This document shows positions 12,540-22,864 of a stretch of DNA of 64,000 bases, piece after piece (the stretch's first letter is position 1; each line of letters opens with the position of its first letter). The DNA lies in NCBI RefSeq assembly GCF_003473485.1, contig NC_053048.1, positions 47,985,755-48,049,754 on the forward strand, read 5' to 3'. The notes below the pieces were generated by a model. The model ran no database searches. It had not been told where the DNA came from and saw nothing but the letters and a program-made list of their open reading frames with translations. A program made the translations under genes and the position numbers. The DNA is from Medicago truncatula. Taxonomy: Eukaryota; Streptophyta; Magnoliopsida; Fabales; Fabaceae.

Positions 12540-13030
12540 AGTCCGCGGATGGGAGTGTCAAGGAGCTCATAAGAATAAGGAGTTCGATTAGCGTTCTTTC
12601 TTTCCGGTTCTCATCCCAACTCGTTCGATTAATGGTGTTGCTGTCAGCCCTGTTCTTGGAGATCTGGGATGGAGGGACGCAAGATAGAGCAAGAGGTTTT
12701 CGCCCTTTTGATTTGATTAGGCAACTTTTACACACGGGAACTTACGAATAATGATTCCCTTTGACAGGAACTTGCTTATAAGAGACTCTCTTCGATGCAA
12801 CTCAAAGGAAGTCGCTCCTAGAGTCCAGAGAGCAAGCAGCCAACGGTCGGAAGATGTTCAAGACTAGCGTGACCAGAACCTCTGAGGATAGAAAGCCCGC
12901 TGCTTACCAGATTATGCTAGCAACTTCACACCGACAGAGAGCAAAGATAAGGCGGAATGGAGACCATAGGTCTCCGCGCCGACTCAAAAAGAAAGGTTCT
13001 TACTTCGAGAAGACTTACAAAAAGATCATG
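12540..13030. other. Probable organelle-derived (mitochondrial-like) insertion
   Basis: About 490 bp with much higher GC and different word use from its surroundings, with abrupt edges near the TTTTACATCAGTCC and AAGACTTACAAAAAGATC words. The texture resembles plant mitochondrial intergenic DNA, like the block at 54.9-55.6 kb that adjoins atp8. No mitochondrial gene is recognised here, so this is inference from composition. Confidence 0.45.
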
Positions 13031-13097
13031 TGAAAGCTCACAAATTTACAACTTGGTAACAAATATGGTTAATGAATAACACTCACCATAAAAATAA

Positions 13098-13432
13098 GGC
13101 TAAAATATGGTTTTGGTCCCTGCAAATATGCCTCATTTTGATTTTAGTCCCTGTAAAAAAAATTTGTTGTTTTTGGTCCCTGCAAAATATTTTGTTTTTG
13201 AAAATAGTCCCTGCAGGGACCTTTCTCAAAATCAAAAGATTTTGCAGGGACTATTTCTCTAATAAATGGGTTCAGTCATCATGTGCCACATGTGCAAATC
13301 ATCACAAAAGTGGAGCCAGGGACCAAAACCAAAATGAGGCATATTTGCAGGGACCAAAAACAACAAAAAAAAATTACAGGGACTAAAACCAAAATGAGGC
13401 ATATTTGCAGGGACCAAAACCATATTTTAGCC
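13098..13432. mobile_element. Mutator-type MITE with perfect 9-bp TSD
   Basis: Ends are GGCTAAAATATGGTTTTGGT and its reverse complement, with inverted arms of about 95-150 bp carrying repeated GGTCCCTGCAAA words. The flanks are the same 9 bases, TAAAAATAA, at 13089-13097 and 13433-13441. A 9-bp TSD fits the Mutator superfamily. No ORF of its own. Confidence 0.85.
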
Positions 13433-13757
13433 TAAAAATAAAAATAAAAATTGCCCTCAATCAGTTGCACAATCCGATTCAAGTTGTTCCATTATTTTAA
13501 ATTTAATTTGTTAGATTAGCTTTCATAGGAATCCTAATTTCTGGGATATTATTCTCATAAAAGTGTTTGGTAAATTCTTGATGTTCCTAGGAAAGTGGGG
13601 GGTTTTGTTTGTTTTCAAAATAAAAAATTCTGATTCATTAAACAAATTCTGATTCATTAAACAGGAGAATAAAAAGTTTATAAGTTAAAAAGTTGTTTGT
13701 AAATTTCACAGGTATAATTTATTTATTTTTGTCAAAACAAAAACAGCGAAAGACTCG

Positions 13758-13782
13758 AGTCAAATTAAAAATCTCTGGAAAA
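13758..13782 (+). repeat. 25-bp direct repeat, left copy
   Basis: Identical over 25 bases to 14082-14106 (starts AGTCAAATTAAAAATCTC). The two copies bracket the decayed TIR element at 13790-14070. Confidence 0.8.
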
Positions 13783-13789
13783 CAAAATA

Positions 13790-14070
13790 GGCAAAATTAC
13801 ATATTTTGTCCCTTAGCTTAATTTTAAGTAATAGTTTGGTCCTTTATCTTTTTTCATTACAATTTGATCATTTTGGTCCATTTTTATATTGATTTTCAAG
13901 CTTCAAATTTATGGTTTTATTTTCTTATGGCCTTTCAATCTTTAAATTTGTGGTTTTTTATCAATGTTTGCATAAGAATATTAGATTTAAAGCTCGAAAA
14001 TTCATATAAAAATGGACCAAAAGGATAAAATTAAAATGAAAAAAAGATAAAGGACCAAACTAATTTTGCC
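13790..14070. mobile_element. Decayed TIR element, Mutator-like
   Basis: Begins GGCAAAATTA and ends TAATTTTGCC, with inner inverted words GGTCCTTTATCTTTTTT and AAAAAAGATAAAGGACC. The 9-base flanks (AACAAAATA and AAAGAAATA) match at 7 of 9. Noncoding. Confidence 0.55.
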
Positions 14071-14081
14071 AAAGAAATATT

Positions 14082-14106
14082 AGTCAAATTAAAAATCTCT
14101 GGAAAA
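14082..14106 (+). repeat. 25-bp direct repeat, right copy
   Basis: Second copy of the 25-bp repeat at 13758-13782; see that entry. Confidence 0.8.
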
Positions 14107-14245
14107 ATTTCTTCCTTTTTTCATGATTATGCATTTTAACGGTTTTAATTTTTGTTGTTTTTTTTCGATTGTTAGTGGATTATGTACCAAAGATTGTTAT
14201 ATTGCATTGTTGTAGAAAAATCTTCCTTTAATCTTAGGAGTTTTG

Positions 14246-15376
14246 TGTAACACCCCGTTTTCCAACTTAAAAATTTCACATATAAATCAGAGTATTTCAA
14301 TCTAAACGGAATGTCACACTTCTTTTCATAAAATCATAAATAGAATAAATTAACTATTTATCCTTCAAATTCAACAACATAGTCTTTATTACTTCGCAGC
14401 GGAAATTATTTCAACATTTTAAAACAACCTTGGCACAAAGGCCTCAATGTAAAATCTTATAAAATTATTCCAACAACATGTTCATAAAACTTCATAAAAT
14501 AATACGTAAGGAACAGAAAGCAACAACAAAATTCTCATCCCGTTACGTATCAGAGCAACTAAAACACACGTGAGAGAATCGACTCGCTTCACAGCTAAAC
14601 TTGATTACCTGCAAGTTACTCATACGAAGAGCAACATTTTCAAGCAGAAGGGGGTGAGATTTCACATTCAATAATAATAAACATGCAATGGACTCAACTT
14701 TGTGTATATCAACATACAACTCATCAACATCAACGACAACGTAGACAACGACAACAACAACTGTGCATAAATAATTATGACTTACTCCACAACTTGGTCA
14801 ACATCAACAACTTATATGATTCTAATACTTTGGAGCAACATCTTACAACTTTATAACTTAGACCAACACTTGCAACTTAATTAATATTCAACAACAACAG
14901 AGGCATCACATAAACAACTCACAACATAACAACGTTAATAAATAACAATAACAACTTCAACATCATACATATTCCACATAATGCATAAATATATATCTAT
15001 AACAAATAACAAATATATCTCTATAACAAATATATTTCTATAACATATATATTTCTACACCAGATAACATATATATTTCTACATCAAATAACAGATATAT
15101 TTCTACATCAGATAACATGTATATTTCTACACCAAATAACAAATATACTATACTAATAAATACCAACATATAACATAACAAAATATCACTCATCTAATTT
15201 CCAAAACAGCCCCCACAACTTAATCTTATTTTATTTTCAAATCTTATTCTATTAAATAATAAAATAAGCCACTTAATAAATCAACAACACATCACAATAA
15301 TCATATAAATCACATAAGTCATATAAATAGACTCTAAACTCAATAAAATATTCAAATAATAAAATAGGGCGTTACA
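14246..15376. mobile_element. Solo LTR of a retrotransposon, 5-bp TSD
   Basis: A 1131-bp segment starts TGTAACACCCCG and ends GGGCGTTACA, i.e. TG...CA with an extended short inverted repeat typical of LTR ends. It is flanked by the 5-bp duplication TTTTG (14241-14245 and 15377-15381). No coding domain, primer-binding site or second LTR is seen, so it fits a solo LTR left by LTR-LTR recombination. Orientation was not determined. Confidence 0.8.
14990..15155. repeat. Short tandem repeats inside the solo LTR
   Basis: Five to six imperfect units of roughly 25-28 bp built on ATATATTTCTACA(T/C)CA(A/G)ATAAC. AT-rich and noncoding. Confidence 0.75.
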
Positions 15377-15445
15377 TTTTGGGTTTGTTTTCAAGAAAGA
15401 TGGGTTTTTTTAGTTGAGGTTGTCATGTTTGCTTGTTTGTTGCTG

Positions 15446-15715
15446 CGATCATGTTTTTACATTTGATGTATTTTTTTCATAGTCTAGATAAATGCATGCA
15501 TGTGGATTATAGTAGATGTCATGATGATTGAATTTTAGGTGGTGTGGTAAAGTTGTGACACAATTGTTATTTTAGCATCTGACGATCATGTTTTTACATT
15601 TGATGCACTTTTTCATGGTCTAAATAAATGCATGCATGTGAATTATAGTAGAGGTCATGATGATTGAATTTTTAGCTCATGGTAAGGTTTTTACACAATT
15701 GTTATTTTAACTTCT
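15446..15715. repeat. Tandem duplication, 137-bp period
   Basis: Copy 1 starts at 15446 and copy 2 at 15583, both with CGATCATGTTTTTACATTTG, and they share AAATGCATGCATGTG and GTCATGATGATTGAATTTT. A third weak relic (CATGCATGTGGGTTATG) lies near 15743. No coding sense. Confidence 0.8.
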
Positions 15716-16120
15716 GGTACTATAGTTGAAAAAAAAAAAAACTCATGCATGTGGGTTATGACATTGGTATATCATGATTGATGTCATTTTTTTGGTGATT
15801 CAATTTTGGGTGGTGCTAAAAATCTAATGAACTAATATTTTAACATGTGGCATTAAATTTTCAAGTTGATGATAAAAACCTTGATTAGTTGTTTGATTTT
15901 GTGAGTATTCCTAAAGTTGATTGGTGTAAACTTGTTTTGGTCATATTATTGAGGTCCAGAAAGTTGACGATGCAAAAATTTGTGCATTTAAGATCAGGTT
16001 GATTTGATGATATATACAAAAATTGATCACACAAAAATATGTTAGCTTCTGTCGATATCAGAATGAACAAAGGGAATAAAATTAAATTATGTATTGTTGT
16101 ATTTCTATAGAGGGCTTTCA

Positions 16121-16772
16121 ATGTCAAGGAATTGTGACTACATTAAGGATCTCAAAAATGATTTGGACATGGACATTTGGAAAATAAGATTTATAGTGCT
16201 TGATTCTTGAATTGTGACCGGTAGTAATGAGAATCAACGTATGGAGCTCATTATTTGTGATGCAAAGATTAGAGGAGTTAGTTAAGATTTGTTGTCATTT
16301 CCTTTATGATTTATCAATGTTACTTATTAGTGTACATTTTGATTTATTTTTTATTTTTTGGTTTCTTTCTCGGATTTAGGATGATCGAGTTCATGTAATA
16401 ACTCGATATAGAGAATTGGAGCATTGGAAGACTTTGATCGAGGAAAACAAGACCTGTACTTTGTATAATTGTCATGTGTTTAATAATGCATTGCATTTAA
16501 GCCCGTTGACCATCCCTTTAAGGTTGTTTTTGGTTCTGGTGCAGAAAGATGACAAGTTAATTAACATTCCTACTCATGAATTTCGCTTTAAATCATTTAA
16601 GAAAATTCAAGATGGAAAATTCAAAACTGATGTTATTGTGGGAGAAGATGGAAGACATATTGTGGGAGAAGAGACATTATTTGTGCTTGGGAAGAATAGG
16701 AGCACATGTGTGAAAAGAAAGAGTGATGAAATTGAACAAATTGAAACACAACAATCATTGAACAAGAATTAA
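16121..16772 (+). pseudogene. RPA1-like (replication protein A 70-kDa, OB-fold) gene fragment
   Basis: The first piece starts MSRNCDYIKDL at 16121 and hits an in-frame TGA where family members usually have Trp. After a probable intron (acceptor before 16380) the frame continues DDRVHVITRYRELEHW, then VNN-like and FRFKSFKKIQDGKFKTD, to a stop at 16770-16772. This order (core OB strand, then the F-SF--I--G-F--D block) is what plant RPA1-like DNA-binding proteins show. The copy ends before DNA-binding domain B and has an internal stop, so it is a pseudogene fragment. Such fragments often travel with Helitrons, but I see no Helitron ends here. Confidence 0.55.
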
Positions 16773-16853
16773 TCTCAAGATAATCGATTCGATTATGCGA
16801 ATCAGAAAAGGCTTGATTGAAGGTTGAAGATACACTTTTGAGGATGGAACAAA

Positions 16854-17309
16854 TTGTTGTATTTGGGTGTCTGGCACCCTCCAATCTTCCATTGGATCAA
16901 GTGCAACACAGATGGCTCAGCAACCAACACGTCATCATCCTGTGGTGAAATCTTCAGGGACAAAGACGCTAAGTTCTTGCTTTGCTTTGCTGAAAACACT
17001 GGTATTGGTAGTGCATACCATGCTGAACTTTCAGGGGCTATGAGAGCAATAGAGATTGCAGTGCAGCATCAGTGGACCTCTCTCTGGTTGGAATTTGATT
17101 CAACCCTTGTTGTTAATGCTTTCAAAAATCACTCCCTCGTTCCTTGGAGACTCAGAAACCGCTGGACTAATTGTATGCTTAGCATCAGCTCCATGAACTT
17201 CTTGGTAACTCATATATATAGAGAAGGTAATAGTTGTGCTGATGCACTAGCTAATTTTGGTCTTTCACTTGATACTAACTATTTGGCTAGAGATCCCTAT
17301 GTGCATTAG
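16854..17309 (+). pseudogene. LINE-type RNase H domain fragment
   Basis: The reading frame begins upstream of the W-PP---WIKCNTDGSA motif (first catalytic Asp), continues with the E of YHAELSGAMRAIEIA, a VE-like LWLEFDS (Asp), and ends REGNSCADALANFGL (final Asp of the DEDD set). This is the RVT_3/RNase H domain at the C-terminus of plant non-LTR retrotransposons. No reverse transcriptase lies upstream; the preceding sequence is the RPA1-like pseudogene. The T-rich run after the stop (to about 17450) looks like a LINE 3' UTR. A 5'-truncated insertion, not a host gene. Confidence 0.8.
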
Positions 17310-17459
17310 AAGTTTTTACTTTCAAAACAGGCTTGGTTTGCCTTGTTTTAGGTTTGTAAACTTCTAAAGAGGTTTGGTTTGGCCCCCCTCTTTTACATTG
17401 TTCTTTTCCTGTTTCTTTGTTTTTTGGTAATATATTTTGGATAGTCTTAACTGGCACCT

Positions 17460-18780
17460 CACTTAAATGATGTGGATTGCCACATATGCATTGACTTTAG
17501 TCAAAATTGATACAAAAGAAAAACCGATACTATTAATTTGTACAAATCAAGTTAACTCCCCATTACTTAGGATAATCCTAGTTTGTACGAAAGAAAAATC
17601 GATGAAAGCGAAGAACAACGCTATGTATTATCCGTGATTTCCGCTAACAGCCTTAATTATATCCATTTTTTTTTTTTAGCAATTATATCAATTTATTATT
17701 TAAATAAATATATGTAATTGTCAGTTTGTGCTCTCTCGTGTGTTTTCGTGGTGGAACATGTCGTTCCATTTAGCCACAAAGGTGATTGGAGTTGAAAAAT
17801 AATAATAATATAATAATAATAACATAATTTTCCCATTCCACACAATTCAAGGGGGCGGTCGAAATTAAAATTAGTGAATTATTATTAGCAGGAGCACCGT
17901 GCATAACTTGTTTCGTCAAAATTCGTTTTGGAATCGTTCGCACATAGTAGAATTGCACCTTATATCATTACTTTTTTTTAAGTCCATTATTTAGTTTGTT
18001 TTCTATTTATTTATTTTAGTGGGTAAACGTGGGTTGTGGGCATATTTCATATTTTTTTTATTTCTCTTTTAATTTAATTAGTGGTAAAAAGAAAATATGT
18101 GATTTTATTTACTAATAATTGCACTTCATCAACGTCCTTGCTTTTACATTGAAACATAGTATGCTCTGTACACCAGTAAAACATAGTATGCTCGTTGCAT
18201 GTAACTAAAATCATAGTAGTTTGTTAATTTGTTTAATTGTTCAAATACTTCACAATCTAAACCCTGTTTTCTTTTTATCTTTTTGCAATTGATATACATT
18301 AAAAGTACACTCCAAAAAAGTATAGTAACGTTTTTTTTTTTTTTTTCTTTTTTTCATTAAACCTGTACTAGACGTACAATGCACGAGTGAATTCTAAGGG
18401 AATTTCATTTTGAATATCTCTCATATTATTTGTTTAAACAATAAAATATATTTTGAGTTTTAAGAGATTACTAATGGTAACACTTATATTTTTATTGTCT
18501 CAAAATAACTGAGTCATTTGCAAAAGAAAATATTGTCTCGAAGTAATTGATCTATTTCATTTTTCAATATAATATTAATTACTTTTTTTCAATTATAAAT
18601 TTAATTAATACTACTTTCACCACTTTTGATTTATTATAACTCTAAAGATTTGTAGTTTAGAAATTAAATGGGTTAGTCCAAGTGGTTTTTTTTATGTTAA
18701 AGGGAGTAACTTCATAATAACTTCATTGTTGTCTAAGAAACTAGTGCCAATACTTAAACACACAACTTCTATGAAACTTA
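17460..18780. other. AT-rich repeat-laden intergenic region
   Basis: Poly-T and poly-A runs, a short (AAT)n tract near 17801-17821, and a small direct repeat of AAACATAGTATGCTC near 18155 and 18178. I see no exon or RNA gene. Confidence 0.5.
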
Positions 18781-18783
18781 AGG

Positions 18784-18915
18784 CTCCGTTTGGATTGATA
18801 GACGGAACGGAGTGAAAAGGAACGGAATGGAATGGAGAGGAACATAATGAAATGGAGTAGAGAATTCATTCTATTGTTTGAGTATTCTATGATGGAGCGG
18901 AATAAATTTACCTTC
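18784..18915. repeat. Dispersed plant repeat, GGAACGGAATGG type
   Basis: AGGCTCCGTTTGGATTGATA then purine-rich GGAACGGAATGGAATGGAG words. This is the end of a family of TIR elements common in plant introns and intergenic DNA; a relative starts at 62390. The right end was not located. Confidence 0.5.
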
Positions 18916-19176
18916 CCATTATTTGAAAAATTAATAGGATGAAATTAGTTATAACTTTTTATTTCAATTTTACTCTAATATTAAAATATATAATTATAAT
19001 AAAAAAAGTTGAAATCTTCCATTTCTAAACTGAATTAAGAGTATAATATAATAGGATGAAATGCTTTTATTTGGGATAAGTAAGAGGGGGGTTTTAAACA
19101 TGTGGCAAATTGACTTTAGTCAAAATTGGTATGGGTGAGTAAATACAATACAAAGGTGAAATGGTTGTTTACCTTA

Positions 19177-20479
19177 GGACGGTGTATTGAATTGGAATTT
19201 CATGAGATTTTAAAAGCGTTTTTAAAAATAAAAAAGTTTTGTGGTATTCAATCAAGATTTTTATTAAATATAAATAAATCTTGTGGTATTCAATCCAGAT
19301 AATCATGACTTTTTGTTCAGGGCAACGAAATCTGGTGGTATTCAAATGAGATTTTGACTGACTTAAAAAAATGTCCGGTGGTATTCAAAAGTATATAGAT
19401 TTTAATAGATTCTTTTATAGAGTGGATTTTGTAAGACTTTTTAACTAAAAATACACATAACATGTTCATTCAACAATCTCACAAATATTCTTGAGACTTT
19501 TAGAGACTCCCATAATTTTTGTTTTGTTCTTCATACCACACTTACACCTTTTTCTTGTTATTATTCATACGCCCTCACTGCTGTTATTCTACTGTTATTC
19601 CTTGTTCACCATGCTTATTTATAAACCTTTTTCTTGTAAACGTTACAAATTTTTTAAACTTATTACATTCACAGTAAATATTACAGATTTTTAGTTTTAC
19701 GTTTTTGTTCCTCTCAAAAAAAAAAAGTTTTACGTTTTTGTAAGTCAATTTTTTTTCTTCTAATTTATCATTATTTGTTTTTTTTATCACACTGTTTTGT
19801 TATTGTTAGTATACCAAACATTACTTTGTAACAGTTTGTTTTTTTTTTTTTAAGCAAAGGAAACTTGCCAAAGAAGCAAGCCCGAAGATGTATTATAAAA
19901 AGTTAAAAAAGATACAAGAAAAGAGGGGGGACAAACAACCAAAACCCTCCAAAGATTAACAAAACCTAAAGTAAGGCAACCCTAATCTATTTCTGATATA
20001 GGCTTCTCCAATCTGATGAGGAACATGATTCCACAAAAAATGAGTATTCAAACTAAGACCTATATTAGCCAATTGATCAGCACAATTGCCTTCCTTAAAG
20101 ATACGAGCGACAAAGAAAGACATTCTAGTTTGTTATTATTATTAGTAATATTAATATTTTTATTTTATGTTTATTTTGAGTAAAAAAAATTTGACAGTAG
20201 TAACTTGTTATTATTAGTCAATTTCATATTTTAAGTTCATAATTTTTTTCATTCCCTCTTGTCATTTTGAATTTTTCTTAAGAATTCATGTGATCCTCTC
20301 AAATCTTAAAATTTCATAAAGTCTATTGAAATCTTTATAAATCTGTGTTATAAATCCATTAAAATTTGGTGTTCAAAATTTTGATTGTAAGAAGTCTTTT
20401 AAAATCCGATAAAATCGTCTTTTAAAATCTGCAAGATTTTGTTTGCCAAAATAGTCTTTTGAAATCCCAATCCACCCCC
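19177..20479. mobile_element. PIF/Harbinger-type TIR element with TTA target duplication
   Basis: The left end GGACGGTGTATTGAATTGG and right end read inward GGGGGTGGATTGGGATTTC form imperfect TIRs. TTA flanks both sides (19174-19176 and 20480-20482), the 3-bp TSD expected of PIF/Harbinger elements. The interior repeats the words GTGGTATTCAAT several times and has no transposase. A LINE fragment is inserted in it at 19841-20126. Confidence 0.6.
19841..20126 (-). mobile_element. 5'-truncated LINE 3' end with poly-A and 8-bp TSD
   Basis: Read on the minus strand, 20126 to about 19970 encodes the tail of an RNase H domain (KEGNCADQLANIGL), a short C-terminus and a stop, then a 3' UTR and a poly-A tract (poly-T at about 19841-19850 on +). 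The flanks AGTTTGTT occur at 19833-19840 and 20127-20134. This is classic target-primed insertion, nested in the Harbinger-type element. Confidence 0.8.
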
Positions 20480-20609
20480 TTACTTAAAAAAAAATAAAAA
20501 AAAATATACCAATTCAAATTCGCGAAGAACAAAAAAAATTGAGAAACCCTAATTTGAGAAGGAAAAAGCTGGGTCGATTGTTGTGATTTTCTGTAATTCG
20601 ATTACGGTT

Positions 20610-22864
20610 ATGGGTAAAGGAGCTAGTTCATCATATTCAGGTGGTGATTATAGCTTATTGAGTTTGATTGATGAAATGAATTCGAAATCGGCGAGGGCTG
20701 GTAGGGCTGCTGCTGAGGCTGAAGCTTTTGCAGCTGCAAAAGCAGCTTCTATAATTATTGAGAACCCTATCCGTGCTCCAATTTGCTCAATGTTGGGTCA
20801 TATGGGGAGTGGAAAAACTACGCTGCTGGATTATATGCGTGGTAAAGTAGTTCCTAATCCACCTCCTTCTAATTCTACTATAACTAATTCTGCCACATAC
20901 TTTGAAATGATACCCTATCATCAATCAATCAGACTTCCTGGTTTACTCTTTATTGACACCCCTGGCCAACCACTTCTCACTGTTTCAAGGTCTCTCTCTA
21001 CAGCTCTATGTGATATTGCAATCCTTGTTGTTGACATTAATAAATACACCTTACAACCACAAACTGTTGAATCAATCGATCTTTTACATAGCCGCAACAA
21101 ATACTTCATTGTTGCCTTGAATCATATTGATCAGATTTCTGGATGGAAATCATTTCCCAATGCTCCATTTCGTAAATCATATCACCAACAGTCTTCTGAT
21201 GCTCAAAAACTTTTCTCATCTACCTTTAGAAAGATTATTGCTGAGTTCAAACAATATGGGATAAAAGCTGATATGTTTCTTAATAACAATGATATCCTAC
21301 GACAAACTGTCAGCATTGTGCCTACTTCTGCAATAAGTGGCGAAGGACTCTCAGATATCAAATCAGAATTGATTAAGTGGACCCAGAAAACTATGCTTAA
21401 TCAACTTACATACACGGATCAGTTGCAGGTTACCTATTATTTATTAGTAATTATCATTCCATGTTAAACCATTACCTTATTCTTATTTGTTTGTATTGTG
21501 CCTGCTAGTGTACTGTTTTGGATGTCAAGCTCCTTCAAGGCCATGGAACCGCTATCAATGTTGTTTTAGTTAATGGTGTTCTTCATGTAGGAGATCAAAT
21601 TGCTCTATGCGGAACTCAGGCAAGCTTCTTTCATTCTATTATCTTTTTAATAATACTTACTTACCTTCTGCCTCTCCCTAATCAACTTTCTATTCTAGGG
21701 CCAAATTCTTACCTCAATTCTAGCTTTATGGACAGCTCTTCCACACAAGGAACTTGACGCTAAGGTACCTACCTACATTTATTTATATCTTTTGTGTGCT
21801 TAGCATGAAGGCTCTATCTGTGGGAACTCAAACCCATTGCTAAACCTCTTTTAAATGGTAGTAAACTTTCTGAGTTGAGGTTTTGACCAAGACCAAGAGG
21901 TCTGGAACTTAAACCCATTTGGAAGTTTAGGTTAAAAGTAATAATATCCTATCCTCATCCATGATTATAATCTAATATGCATTCTTTTAACTCTTGTTCA
22001 CCAATTATGATATTCTGCCGTCTAACAAAACTGACCTTAAGATCTAGGCTTCAAGGCAATAACATCTTCACAGTAAACTTTGTTTGACTACTATGCCTGT
22101 ACCATGCGTCTTGCTCTTCTGGTGCGTGACTGCATGCAGCCCCTCTTCAAGCTATGAAAAAGCATTTTAGTTTTCATGACGTGTTGAAATCCATATTTGG
22201 GATTCGCTCACTCATATTTCATGTTAGTTATTGAAATTCTTTAAGTGGTGATCGATCCCTCTTGAGATTATGTTCAGACTTGCCAAAAACCATAAATGTT
22301 ATGTTCCAGCTAGCATAGTCGTTCATACTTCATATTATGGAGGGTTATCCAATCATATAAACTATGTCAATTGACAAATAGTTTCTTGCACATTACGAAT
22401 CTTATATTACTGGGTTGAATGAATGAGAACTCCTCATTGATGTATGCTATTGGCAATTGCCAATTATATCTTTGCTGTAAATACAATGAACTCCAGCATC
22501 CAGATTTATCTTCTTCTATGTAATGGTGGTATAATTTCAGGCTCATTATATCCGGCACAAAGAAATCAAAGGTGTGAATGCTGTCAAGATCCTTGCCAAG
22601 GTACATCTTTGGGATACTGACTTCATTATGCCTTTTTTTTCTTCTTTCATATGTTTTTATATGTTTCGATAACCAAAGTTATGGTATGATTTTTTGTACG
22701 TAATATTTCAGGGGCTTGAAGATGCTATTGCTGGCACTGATTTACAGGTGCTGAAGCGTGGCGATGATTCAATAGATATTATCAGTCTTGAGCAGGAATC
22801 AAAAGATGATTCAGAAGATAATATCCTAAAGGAAATACTGGAGGCTATGAAAGCTGAACTCTGA
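20610..22864 (+). CDS. Short eIF5B-like GTPase, 402 aa, altered G motifs
   Basis: Homologous to the G domain and domain II of translation initiation factor eIF5B (IF2 family), which joins ribosomal subunits. Exons 20610-21428, 21509-21619, 21699-21764, 22541-22600 and 22712-22864 all join in phase. Residues: N-terminus MGKGASSS (fits an N-myristoylation pattern), an Ala-rich helix, G1 GHMGSGKT, G3 DTPGQ (family DTPGH), G4 NHID (family NKVD), G5 SAIS, then domain II (CTVLDVKLLQGHGTAINVVL). It ends in an acidic tail and lacks domains III and IV and the long charged N-terminal extension of eIF5B. Intron 2 has a GC donor (GCAAG). The ATG at 20610 follows a 5' UTR. The frame is intact, so it may be expressed, but its role in initiation is doubtful. 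Confidence 0.85.
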
